Positions 1-8,992 of a stretch of DNA of 64,000 nt are shown piece by piece. Numbering within the stretch: the first letter of the stretch is position 1; every line of letters begins with the position of its first letter. Below the pieces are notes generated by a model. The model saw only the letters and a list, made by a program, of their open reading frames with translations, was not told the origin of the DNA and did not search any database. Where the stretch lies: contig RPFO01000165.1 of NCBI GenBank assembly GCA_009746045.1, positions 1,658,046 to 1,722,045 of the forward strand, given 5' to 3'. The stretch comes from Mesostigma viride. Lineage: Eukaryota > Streptophyta > Mesostigmatophyceae > Mesostigmatales > Mesostigmataceae. The position numbers were made by a program, and so were the translations under genes.

Positions 1-210
1 CAGAATTAGGCCAGCAGATATGCGAATGCCAGCATAACACACTGATATTTTTGAATGACTTGGAAAAGATGTGAATGTTCTGGCCCAAACGTAAAAAATA
101 TCTAAGTGCCATAGTATATTTAAGTATCTGTAGTTAGGAACAGGCCACGTGGCAGCCACAAAGCCCGAGGGTAGCCAGCCGAATCTGTAGTACGAGATCC
201 GACGGTTACG

Positions 211-260
211 GAACGGACGGGTACGGACGGGTACGGACGAGTACGGACGGGTACGGCCAG
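211..260. repeat. Short tandem repeat, unit about GTACGGACGG
   Basis: About five head-to-tail copies of a 10-base unit (GTACGGACGG with one-base variants) are directly visible. This is a small GC-rich minisatellite about 300 bases before the first gene. No function can be assigned. Confidence 0.8.
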
Positions 261-339
261 TACGGAACGGACGCGGCACGCGGAATCCCGTGGACCACCG
301 CGGGGCCCCCGTGGGTCCCGGCGGTTTTTAGGTTCCAGG

Positions 340-369
340 GTTAGTATTACGGGCGCCCGTAATACTAAC
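340..369. repeat. Perfect 30-nt palindrome
   Basis: The sequence reads identically on both strands over 30 bases, centred on GGGCGCCC. Each arm contains TAGTATTAC, the nonanucleotide found at rolling-circle origins of some small circular ssDNA viruses. Here the string lies in the stem rather than in a loop, and no Rep gene is visible nearby, so an origin is not implied. It may be a minimal palindromic insertion or a hairpin in the promoter region. Confidence 0.75.
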
Positions 370-545
370 GGTCCGGACGGCGAGGCGACCGTCCCTATTC
401 ACCATTTGAACAGGCCGCCGAGGAGCGGAGGGTTCTATCCGCGACCGAACGACCCGGATGAGGACGACACCGCGACCTCGAAGTATACTCCCCTTCCCCA
501 ATAAGCGTTTTTCAATTAATATCGCGCGTTATAAACAAGTGAGCC

Positions 546-1832
546 ATGGCGAAGTGCTGCAGAAAAACGAAGACCGGCGAGAACTGTCGCAACGAGGCGC
601 GACATGGACGGAAGATGTGCGGAACTCACGCCGCGTGTCAAGCGCGAAAGAGACGGAGACACCGAGCCCGAGAGTTCGGGGTTTCGGAATCTACTCCTCC
701 TCCTCCTCTCCCGAGAGTCGCCTTCACGGACTCCGCGCCCCCCCCTGTTCTCGCGACCACGAACCCATCGACGGGGACTGATTACGAGGCGGACGGTTTT
801 GCGGAACGCAGAGTCACGAGACAAGAGATACCGAAGATGACACCGAAACCCGCCCCAGAGAAAGAGGTCACCTGGAACGCCATCCCAGAAAATATCCAGA
901 GAAACATATTTTCAATGGCTGCGAATGGTCCCGGCGGACTAGAATTTCTCGCGAATGCGCGACTAGTGGACAAAAAGACGGGAGATTTGGCAAGAGACGC
1001 GATTAGTCATCTTGACGTAAACGACGTATACAAACGAATCAAACCGCTAGACACAGAGATCCGCGCATTACGAAACAATCTCGATTCGCCGGAGAGGATT
1101 CAAAGGTATAATGACGCAAGACAACAAAAACAATTCGAGCTAGATTATGCAGACCGCGTTCGCAGGACACGACAAAGGGAGACGGATTTATGGCGTCGGG
1201 ATAAATTTCGCAATGAAAAGCCCCAACCCATCCCCGATCCGATTCCAACTTTTCCCGATAACGGGTGCGATGGGTTCGCGGAGATGAGGCGTATGAAACT
1301 TGGCGCCTATGTACCCCCCCCCCCTCCCGAATACGGCTGGAAGGATCTGCCAGCGGACTTGAAACAGGACATCATGAATATGGCGGTAGCGGATTCTGGC
1401 CGCGACGGACTGAAAACTCTTGCGAATATGCGTCTCGTGGACAGAGAGACGAGCGCTGTAGTTCCCGACGTTATGAAGAATTTCGACCGCAATATCACGT
1501 GGGACAAAATCCGTAAAATCAATAAAGATATGGAGGACCGCACAGAAAACTCGAAACGAATATGGTCAACGCCAGTTCCATACAATGTCGATGGTGAAAT
1601 GTTGACTCGCGCTATGCACGACGGTGCCAGGATAGCACACAACGCCCAGAATAGAGATAAAAGGGAACTGAGGGCAGAGCATGAATATGCGGACCGACTT
1701 TCTAACGCTCTACCCCATTATGCCGCACTCGCTTTGGCGGATATGAGACGAGAACGAGCCAGGCAAGCCAGGCACCCCGGGGGGTCGAGGAGAGTGACTC
1801 GCGCTCGTTCTAAACCCGCGAACCGGCGTTGA
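546..1832 (+). CDS. N-terminal small Zn-binding motif plus two F-box-like repeats (428 aa)
   Basis: The start is the ATG at 546 in the good context GCCATGG. Residues about 4–28 show a C–x8–C–x10–C–x2–H arrangement (CRKTKTGENC ... CGTHA), like the small Cys/His motif of DUF5763-type domains seen in viruses, bacteria and algae. A proline-rich linker follows. Two related segments, residues about 108–160 and 263–316, each have a W-x-x-(I/L)-P start, a run of helices and an (A/M)RLVD(K/R) core, which is the pattern of F-box-like adaptor domains. The C-terminus is rich in Arg and Lys. The repeats imply internal duplication. An SCF-type adaptor role is an inference; the protein could equally be a lineage-specific family that merely resembles F-boxes. 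Confidence 0.7.
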   Translation: MAKCCRKTKTGENCRNEARHGRKMCGTHAACQARKRRRHRAREFGVSESTPPPPLPRVAFTDSAPPPVLATTNPSTGTDYEADGFAERRVTRQEIPKMTPKPAPEKEVTWNAIPENIQRNIFSMAANGPGGLEFLANARLVDKKTGDLARDAISHLDVNDVYKRIKPLDTEIRALRNNLDSPERIQRYNDARQQKQFELDYADRVRRTRQRETDLWRRDKFRNEKPQPIPDPIPTFPDNGCDGFAEMRRMKLGAYVPPPPPEYGWKDLPADLKQDIMNMAVADSGRDGLKTLANMRLVDRETSAVVPDVMKNFDRNITWDKIRKINKDMEDRTENSKRIWSTPVPYNVDGEMLTRAMHDGARIAHNAQNRDKRELRAEHEYADRLSNALPHYAALALADMRRERARQARHPGGSRRVTRARSKPANRR

Positions 1833-1876
1833 CGTGGCGTTTCGAGAACTAAAGTAACCAGTCCAGGTACGGTGCA

Positions 1877-1953
1877 AGTGGCGCGGCGTCAGTAGTGCCG
1901 TACGAATCCCGCGCCGCGCCACTCGAGTCGGTCCAGTCCCGCGCCGCGCCACT
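1877..1953. repeat. GC-rich direct and inverted repeats between two genes
   Basis: A 17-base string (TCCCGCGCCGCGCCACT) occurs twice, at 1907–1923 and 1937–1953. Its reverse complement core lies at 1877–1888, so the block can fold into a hairpin. It sits in the 267-bp gap between two head-to-tail genes and could be a regulatory site or part of the 3' end of the upstream transcript. Confidence 0.6.
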
Positions 1954-2090
1954 AGGGTCCGTCCGTACCGCGGAATATTCTTCGAATATGCCCTGCCCCT
2001 TCGAGGCCGCCTTTGAGTGTAAAAGGTGCTGCCCTCGCCCAAACAGCCATCTCATCACCCAAACAACTAGCAAAACCACGAAAACAAGCC

Positions 2091-2099
2091 GCCATAGCC
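2091..2099 (+). promoter_or_regulatory. GCCATAGCC motif directly before the start codon
   Basis: GCCATAGCC runs straight into the ATG at 2100. The same 9-mer occurs near the starts of at least four other genes here (sense-strand copies at 23067–23059, 26363–26355, 27715–27707 and 28442–28450), so it is probably a shared initiator or leader element. Confidence 0.55.
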
Positions 2100-2771
2100 A
2101 TGGCAATCGACAAACTCGAAGCCCTCCGCGAACGAGAGTTCGTGTGGCTGAAAAGCGTGACGATTTCTCAGTTCCGCAAAGAGGTGGCGCGAAAGGAACG
2201 GCCCGTCTCTCCCTCGTTCCAAGAGGAAAGCGAACTCGCGTACGAAGGCCGCCCCAAGATGTGGGTTTTTCGAGAGACGCGGTCTCACAACGTGAAGCGA
2301 GGCCTGAGCGTTTACGCAGACTCCCTGGCTATGTACAACGATCCGCCAGCACTCCCCCCGAACGATGAGCGGTGGCCCCGCTTCATTCCGTGGTCCGCGG
2401 AGCCCAAAAGGGGCGACGAACGGCGCGTCTATCTCCCGGACAGGAGCCTGATGGACACGAACGTGGGGGAATACAAGGCCCAGTGCTGGGCCCTTTTACA
2501 ACGAAGCACGCAGCACGAGGAGCTGATGGGATTCTTCCAAACCCCGTACGAGAGGGGCATTCCTTGGCACAACCCCTCTCGCTCGCAGGAAGACCAGCGT
2601 TTCCTGCTGGGGGAGAACCGGCCCATTCGCGTTTTCAAGGCCGGCCCTCGCGACTGCTTGATGATGCACGCTTTCATGGCCGTGCCGGAGAGCCAGAAAG
2701 AGCTCGCCTACTCCCTTTTGGTGGATGGATACACCCCTTTGCCCGTGGCCAAACGTGCCCGCCTAACTTGA
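2100..2771 (+). CDS. Uncharacterised 223-aa protein
   Basis: I chose the ATG at 2100 because it has a strong context (GCCATGG) and is preceded by the recurrent GCCATAGCC motif. The frame is open for 87 bases upstream, but that part is low-complexity and in a likely leader. The protein is soluble-looking, mixed charged/aromatic and without signal peptide or membrane segment. It has a central region rich in W, P and D/E, for example the string RFIPWSAEP. I do not recognise a family. It lies head-to-tail between the F-box-like gene and the BRO-like gene, is intronless, and ends just before an AATAAA signal. Confidence 0.7.
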   Translation: MAIDKLEALREREFVWLKSVTISQFRKEVARKERPVSPSFQEESELAYEGRPKMWVFRETRSHNVKRGLSVYADSLAMYNDPPALPPNDERWPRFIPWSAEPKRGDERRVYLPDRSLMDTNVGEYKAQCWALLQRSTQHEELMGFFQTPYERGIPWHNPSRSQEDQRFLLGENRPIRVFKAGPRDCLMMHAFMAVPESQKELAYSLLVDGYTPLPVAKRARLT

Positions 2772-2795
2772 ATGGTATTTTCCTATCAATGAATG

Positions 2796-2801
2796 AATAA
2801 A
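2796..2801 (+). terminator. Poly(A) signal AATAAA
   Basis: A canonical AATAAA lies 25 bases after the stop codon of the 223-aa gene, in a short A/T-rich stretch. It is the likely 3'-end signal of that transcript. Confidence 0.65.
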
Positions 2802-2905
2802 GGCATTTTCATCCAATACACGACTCCAACATCTCATGCACTCGTAGATAGGCCCGCGGCTCGTAGATACGGCGTAGTACAGCTGCAACATCCAAACACA
2901 TTAGA

Positions 2906-3085
2906 AGAGCACAAGGAGGTGTGTCAAACTTTAACACACTGGAAACTCCCAGGGGCGTAGTCAACTTCAAAATCCCTGAGGTGGCATTACTTCAAATTTC
3001 CGTGTCCCAAGGTTGTTACCGATGTAACAACCTCAAAGTCCTTGAAGAAGTGGCGCGATGCCACCTCTGGAAACTTCCAGGGGGT
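2906..3085 (+). repeat. Upstream degenerate copies of a segment of the next gene
   Basis: Bases 2906–2953 closely match coding bases 3447–3494 of the BRO-like gene (AGAGCACAAGGAGGTGTGTC followed by a TTTAACACACTGGAA block). Several looser fragments follow, with strings such as CTTCAAATTTCC and TGGAAACTTCC. A hairpin (GGTTGTTAC / GTAACAACC with a four-base loop) lies near 3012–3033. The rest of the gap up to 3180 shows nothing else. Confidence 0.65.
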
Positions 3086-3179
3086 ACTAGGAGTGATGTG
3101 TTCGCGTCTTATAATGACACGTGGCACTCTTTTGATAGACCACGTCTCGTTTTGGAAGTGTTTGGTCGTTTCGTTAAGG

Positions 3180-3186
3180 TATAAGT
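3180..3186 (+). promoter_or_regulatory. Putative TATA box of the BRO-like gene
   Basis: TATAAGT lies 70 bases before the ATG at 3250, a plausible TATA-to-start spacing with a leader of about 40 nt. It is the best TATA match between the two genes. Confidence 0.45.
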
Positions 3187-3249
3187 ACGAGAGGGTCGTT
3201 CCAAACACCGTGAAATCGTCTCCGACAGTGTTGTCCACAGCACGTGGCC

Positions 3250-4140
3250 ATGGCGGCCATCGCGAAGTACCTCACCCCCACGGACGGGTCAGAAGAAGAG
3301 ACTTTCCATGGAAAATTAAGAGTCACGCCCGAAGAAAAGATTTCGGTAATTGACACTATACGCTCTATCGCCTATACCAATCCGGATGGAACTCCGTATC
3401 CGGACGCGGCCAGGCAGGCCAGCCATTGCCTGCAGCGGATATTGGCAGAGCACAAGGAGGTGTGTCAATTTTTAACACACTGGAAATTCCCCGGTCCCGG
3501 GCAGCGAGAGACGCCTGTGACCGACCGCCAGGGGCTGAGTCGCATCATGATGTTGCTCCCAGGAAAGCTCGCGGCCAAGTTTCGTGACAAGGTGTCTATA
3601 CTCCTGGAACGATACTTGAACGCGGATCGGACTCTGGCCGAGGACATCTTGAAGCGCGCGGACGCCAAGGATGGGACCGACACGGCCTTGTCTACTCTGC
3701 AGCAGAATAATCGCATCAAGAGCTGTCTGTCTACCCGCAATTTGAACGACGCCATCAAGGAGTACCTCGACAAGCATAAGGGAAGCGGCCTAATGTATCC
3801 CAAAGTTCACGACACGAACAATCTGGCTGTGACTGGCAAGACTTCTAGCGAGCTTCGCGGGATCTACAAATTTGGAGGGTCGGCACGTGACCTGCTGACC
3901 GAAGAGCAGAGTGCTGGAATGAACTACATACAGGTCATCGAGGCCAAAAAAATAAGAGATTCTGGAGAAAGCCCACTCCTGGTTTCCAAGAGAGTCAGGG
4001 AAAGAATGGAACCTGTGTTCAAGGCAGACGGCCTGCACGACGCACGCGCGGACAAGGACTGCATCCAGGAGAACGTCAAGGTCATGCGCCTCAACCAGCG
4101 TCTCACGCGCGAGTCCCGCACTGCCATCGCAGTCAACTAG
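3250..4140 (+). CDS. BRO/KilA-like protein, probably DNA-binding (296 aa)
   Basis: The frame opens at a GTG two codons earlier, but the ATG at 3250 has a better context. Residues about 88–125 (TPVTD..GL..I..LLPG..A..FR....LL.RYL) match the core pattern of BRO-N type domains, which are DNA-binding modules spread by large DNA viruses and phages and often found in algal genomes. The C-terminal half is helical and charged, and I do not recognise it. The gene is intronless and has a TATA box 70 bases upstream. A piece of its coding sequence (around 3447–3500) is repeated outside the gene on both sides, which is odd for a unique gene. Function is inferred from the domain pattern only. Confidence 0.55.
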   Translation: MAAIAKYLTPTDGSEEETFHGKLRVTPEEKISVIDTIRSIAYTNPDGTPYPDAARQASHCLQRILAEHKEVCQFLTHWKFPGPGQRETPVTDRQGLSRIMMLLPGKLAAKFRDKVSILLERYLNADRTLAEDILKRADAKDGTDTALSTLQQNNRIKSCLSTRNLNDAIKEYLDKHKGSGLMYPKVHDTNNLAVTGKTSSELRGIYKFGGSARDLLTEEQSAGMNYIQVIEAKKIRDSGESPLLVSKRVRERMEPVFKADGLHDARADKDCIQENVKVMRLNQRLTRESRTAIAVN

Positions 4141-4164
4141 CTAAAGTACAAGTCTCGTTGCATG

Positions 4165-4345
4165 AGACACTGACGGATATTAGCAGAGCACAAGGAGGTG
4201 TGTCAGAACACAAGGAGGTGTGTCAAACCTGTAACCTCTAGAATTCCCATGTCCCGGGCATCGAGAGTCTTTATTATTTACACATGCCGAGGTTGTATAC
4301 CCCAGAGACAACTTCAAATTCCCCAGTCCCGGGCGGCGAGAGGCC
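4165..4345 (+). repeat. Downstream degenerate copies of the same gene segment
   Basis: Starting at about 4173, GGATATT.GCAGAGCACAAGG and GTGTGTC repeat the coding bases that begin near 3437. A second ACAAGGAGGTGTGTCAAAC copy is at 4208–4229. Two GTCCCGGGC..CGAGAG strings (around 4251 and 4330) repeat coding bases near 3493. These fragments fill most of the 3' gap. I see no independent ORF in it. Confidence 0.65.
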
Positions 4346-4413
4346 TTTTTGCTAGCTAGTGGGTCCACTCATTGTTGGAATTATCAATGGAAACACGTTT
4401 TTATTCATTCATC

Positions 4414-4430
4414 AATAAAGTTCCTTTATT
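4414..4430. terminator. Back-to-back poly(A) signals for convergent genes
   Basis: AATAAA on the plus strand (4414–4419) is followed within ten bases by TTTATT (4425–4430), which is AATAAA on the minus strand. This fits the convergent arrangement of the BRO-like gene and the minus-strand gene ending at 4517. Confidence 0.6.
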
Positions 4431-4516
4431 ACTCATTACATTTCATCCATCAATCAACCAAGTCCCCAACTATCCCCAAGTCCAATTCCCCAAGTCCAAT
4501 TCCCAAGTATCCCCAT

Positions 4517-5681
4517 CTACAGCTCGGCCACGGGCGTGTAAGAGAACAGCGCCGTGGCCTTGTCACGCAAGTTAGCCACCCGGTTCTGAATAGCCGCAGC
4601 ACCAGAACGACCCGCAGAAGCGCAAGCCCGCACCACCGTGCTCCTGGCGAAGAAGCTGAACTCCCTCGCCATCAACGCGTAGTCCCGCCTGCGATCCTCG
4701 GGGACCAGAGGAAGCAAGTCCCTCAAGATGTGCTCGTTCAGAGTCGCCAGAGCCAGCGCCTGCGTGCGCAACGCCGCGCGCTGGTCGATGCGAGCCGCCA
4801 TCTCCGGAGACGAGGGCGCGATCTTGGCCAGGCAGGCGTCCACTGCGTCCCTCTCGGCCCTGACCGCCTTGCAGGTTCCCGCCAGCACGCACGGCTGCCT
4901 CCACCCCTCCTCGATCTGGGCGTTGCGGATGTTCCTCCAGATGGCCTCCTGCTCCTTGTCCTCGGCCTTGTCGAGCGGCACCTTGGTGGGCATCTGCCCC
5001 CAGCACTTGGCGGGCGTGCCCACCATGAGGGGGTAGACGAGCTTGGCCTCCTGCTCTGGGTCGATGTTCTCTACGCGCGCGGGCTTCCTGTCCTCCCCGG
5101 GCAGCAGGAGGAGCCTGTCGACCTTGTGCTGCTCGCCCGCCGGCGTGGGGAAGACCCTCGCTGCCGGGTTCCTGGTGAGCAGCGCCCTGACCTGCGCGGA
5201 GTGCTGCCTGGGCGCGTGAACGGGCACGTCCCTGTTGATGAGCACGTTGTTGGGGAGGATCTGCCTGGGCTGCGGCGGCTGTGTCTGCGGCTGCGGCTGC
5301 GGCTGTGCGAGGACGGGGCTTCTCGCGGCCATGGCGGTGGCGGCGACTTGCAGCCTGGCGAGGTTCTGCATCCCCTGCGCGAAGAGCTTGACGGGCGGCA
5401 GGAGCGGGGCCGCCGCGGGCCTGGGCACGACTTGGGGCAGCTTGGGCACGCCCACGACGGTCTGCGGGTTGCAGGGCACGCCCACGGCGACGGAGATGGC
5501 CGTCTTGGCTCTCTTTGCCGCCGCCACCGCGGGCACGATGCGGTAGACGAGCTCCTTCCTCCCGTCCGGGTGCACGACCTCCATGGTGACGGCTCCCTCC
5601 GGCAGCGAGAGGATGGGCGTGGGCGCAGGGGCCGGCGAAAGGGCTGGGGCTGGGGCGGGGGCGGGCAAAGGCGCAGGCGCC
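4517..5681 (-). pseudogene. 3' part of a Pro/Gln/Ala-rich gene split by a 17-kb retrotransposon
   Basis: This is the C-terminal ~385 codons of a gene whose 5' end lies at 22684–23038. The segment begins with alternating Pro/Ala, continues with a region containing PQPQ repeats and ends in a helical, Arg/Ala-rich C-terminus. Counting across the insertion and using one copy of the 5-bp duplication (GCGCC, 5677–5681) keeps one reading frame with no stop, for about 504 residues in total. The family is unknown. Composition suggests a structural or regulatory protein rather than an enzyme. The open in-frame TTG at 5668 is not a real start. Confidence 0.75.
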
Positions 5682-6253
5682 TGTTACGCCGCGGATATCT
5701 ACCTCCACCTCTACCTCTAATGGGCCTGATACTACCTAAACTGGTCAGGCCTCCTCTACTTAACCCTCTGGCGAAAGACGAACGTGACGGAGCTGATCTC
5801 AATGCATTAACGTAAGTGTTGCTATAATACGCCATACAACCATTTACCAAAACCCGTTTACTCCAGGAATAGAGGAAGGAAACACAACTACACTGCCGTG
5901 ACCCAAGCCTAAATGTGTCAATTCACTTAACACACGCCGAGTACACACACAAGGGGTAGAACGCGCATAAATGGTCACCAACGGTCCAACACGCTCGGGC
6001 CGACATGGCCCTCGCCTACAGGTGCACGCTGGTCCACTAAATCTACTGATGCACGCTGGTCCACTACATTCTACCCAGGATCAGGACCACTAGTAAAGTA
6101 CGCGGCGCGGCGCCCAACGGCACCCAATGTACCACAGTACTGTTACGAGGACAATAATGTCCCGGTAGGAGCCTAAACGTAAACCTAGGGACAACCGAGG
6201 CAAAGGACCTAATTTACGTCCGTAACTACAACGAATTGTTACGCGACGTAACA
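5682..6253 (-). repeat. Chromovirus 3' LTR
   Basis: This 572-bp LTR is bounded by TGTTACG and CGTAACA. It matches 22110–22683 throughout, except for two one-base indels in short homopolymers. Confidence 0.92.
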
Positions 6254-6264
6254 CCTCCCCCCCC
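6254..6264 (-). promoter_or_regulatory. Polypurine tract of the chromovirus
   Basis: Read on the minus strand, a run of G's with one A directly abuts the 3' LTR. This is the expected plus-strand primer site of an LTR retrotransposon. Confidence 0.75.
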
Positions 6265-8916
6265 ACAAAGGTAGGGAGCCCTCTCCCTACGCACAGGGAG
6301 GAAACGAAGGGGTAGGAAAAACCTAATGCACCCACACACACCAACACAATCGATAGACCATCCCAGATACAAAGCACCAATAGTTCACACGGTCTCCACC
6401 ACCACGCCGGGTGGTGTAGGGTTAGCCAGCACCAAGCCTGGTGGTAGGTTCCCCTAACTGCCTGGAACGGAGTCCTGGCCGGGGGGGACGGCACTGGGCA
6501 GGACACACAGAGTAAACACATCAGCGCCAAGGACCAAGAACAGCCAACCAACTGGCCAGAATATGAGGCGACTCTACATACCGGAGGGACAACACCCTCA
6601 GGTCGGGCCTAAGGCCCTCTATCTAATGGCCATCCGTCTGGTAGGTACCACGGGAGGCCAGCAGGACATCCAGGTAGGCCTGGTAATGGGCCACATCCTC
6701 AACATTGTCATGCCTATCTACGGTGAGGAAAACATCGGCCCACACGCCGTCAGGAAAAAGGCCCAGAAAGGCCCAGTAATACCTATGCTGAGTAAGAACG
6801 ACCTGGCCACGGGCCCAGTCCAGGAAGCCACAGGCAAAGAGGCGAAGGAAAGGCTCTACCGCGATCAAACAGAGGGCCCGCAGGAGGAGGCGATGGTACC
6901 GGATCCGAGGGCGCAACCCGTCGGGAAAAACAGGTCCACCAGGGGCTCCACGTTGGACGGCCACAACCGGATGTGCCGAACCTCTCGGGAGCGCCACCGA
7001 CGCGTACACTGGCGCGACCCGAATGTCTCTAGGTAGTCGCTGGCCCGAGGAGGAGGGTGACCGCGGGAGTCTAGACCCTGGCCCGGTAGGGGCGCCGGAC
7101 GCCGGGCATCCCACTCGAGGATGGGCTGGAGGACCGTGGTGTACGTAACACCCGGCACCGAAGGAAACTCTACCGTAAGGGCATCCGAAGCCATAATGCC
7201 CAGAGGCGGAGGGTAAGCCCACTGGAACCCACCGTAGGTGTCCAAGTCGTTGTGGCGCCTAGCCCAGCGATACAGAACGCGCCGAACCAGGATCTCACCC
7301 TGGAACACAGGATCAGCTAAATAACCATGTCGAAAGGAGGCCGATCAGTCTCAATGGGTAGGCCACGATCCCGAGGCGCCCGACACACCTGGGAAAACCC
7401 GTAGGACATGGGCGAGATGGCAAGCTCGGCGGAGACGCGCGGCAGGTCACACTGGCGGCAGGCGAGCGCGGACATACCACATCCAGGCACGGGCGTGTCG
7501 CGCGACTCCGGCGTCGCATGCACCACAGAAGGAGCCCTGTCCCGATCACCCTGGGACAACTCCCGGAGGGAGTCGGAAGCGCGGGTAGCGCGAGGATCCT
7601 GACCGGTGGACCGAACAACCGCAGCCAAGGACAGAGAGGCCGGAGGGGCAGGGGCCGAAGCAGGGGCAGGAGCCGACACCGACGCAGGTGACACTGGTAC
7701 AGCAGACGGTCGCGCCGGACCCGAAGCCAGAGGGGGCCGTGACGGACCCGCCACCGAAGCTGGCGCGCCGGTCCGGTGGCCGGTGCACCCTCAGGCCACA
7801 TGTTAAAAATGGGGCCCGTAGGACAGGCAGTCCTGCATAAGATTGACTACCATCCAGGCTCCAGTCAGGAACCGGGATCCTCTGCGGGGGACCACCCTCC
7901 CAAAGCCTGGGCAGTCCGCTAGTGTCGCCAAAGAAGCCCCGCGACGGCTGCGACTGAGCTGGTGGAGGCTCGGAAGCAGCGACAGCGGGCGCGGTCACAG
8001 GGGCAGGGGACTCGCGCGTAGGCGCAGGTACAGCGGTCACAGGCGCAGAGGCAGCAGGAGTCGCAGCAGCCGCCGGAACCACAGCGACCGCGGGCGCCAG
8101 CGGGGGCGCGGGCGAAGCCGTAGTCGCCGGGGCAACAGAAGGGGTAGGAGGCGCGGATCCAGCTGGCGTAGCCGGGACCTGCGCCTGGGCCGCCAGGAAG
8201 GCCCCAAACGCCGTGGTCAGGGACTGGATCTGAGCCTGCATAGCCGAGACCGTCGCCGAAAGAGGATCAGGCAAACCCGAAGGGGTAGGCTCCACTGCAA
8301 CACCCCGGGTCGACCGAGGGGACGACGGGACCGGAGAGGGAGGAACAGACGCCGAGGAGGCGGACGCAGCGCTCGAGGCAGAATAATCTGGAGTATAATG
8401 TACCTCGGCTGGGGCGCCCGAAGGGGCAGGACCATCAACCGCTAGTCCCGCCGCCTGATCAGCTATCTCCATGAATTCTACGGCCCGTAAAAGGTCGCAG
8501 GGGTTCTCATCTACCTCAGCATCACCCTCAGCCGGAAGCCAAGGAAACACCTCCCGTAGGCAGGTACGGCCCACAGGGTAGAGAGGTAGGAGAACACACG
8601 GCAACACCGGAGAACCGCATCTATCTGTTCCAAGGCGGGACAGCGAGAACCACACCCCAACAAACAGTGTCCGGCATCGTCGAACCGTGCAGGACAAGCT
8701 GGTGCGGCTCATTAGGGGAAGGACCATACCACGTGACCCCGAAGAGGGCCGCCCTGACTAAGCTCGCATGTTGGGCCTGAAGGGCCGGCTGCACAACGCC
8801 ACCCCGGTAACATGATCGCGACACCCACGGCCCGGAAGGGCCTCGAAATACAGCTCAGGGTCCGGTAGGGGCAGGGACGGCAGCGGGCTCTCAGCCGGAG
8901 GGGTAGGCTCTGTCAT
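6265..8916 (-). pseudogene. Accessory coding region downstream of the integrase, broken
   Basis: Chromoviruses normally end soon after the chromodomain, but here about 2.7 kb separate pol from the 3' LTR. A plausible ORF starts at the ATG at 8916 (MTEPTPPAESPLPSLPLPDP). It continues in different frames through an acidic segment (DENPCDLLRAVEFMEIAD), a helical segment with heptad-like spacing (ATVSAMQAQIQSLTTAF), a long Ala/Pro-rich stretch and a short Cys-containing part (CGMSALACRQC) to about 7320. Further hydrophobic open stretches reach about 6600. At least three frame changes are needed, so the copy is degraded. No known env or other family is recognised. Confidence 0.4.
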
Positions 8917-8992
8917 GACGGCTGCGGAGGGGAGGGGACAACCAACCACCCGTCGACAGCAGACATAACATAAGAGAGGAGAAGGCCTACGA

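Larger units (their letters stand above)
1..545. other. Intergenic region upstream of the first gene
   Basis: I see no coding region here. The stretch holds a short tandem of a 10-base unit (about 211–260), a perfect 30-nt palindrome (340–369) and, about 60 nt before the first ATG, a TATA-like string (TATACTC near 484). These last bases probably contain the core promoter of the gene at 546. The leftmost 200 bases are A/T-richer and have no recognisable content. Confidence 0.5.

Noticed and set aside
4572-5850. Long alternative-frame ORFs rich in Arg/Gly/Ala/Pro on both strands
   Set aside because: They overlap the Pro/Gln/Ala-rich gene and reflect GC-rich codon bias. Only one frame continues in phase across the retrotransposon insertion.
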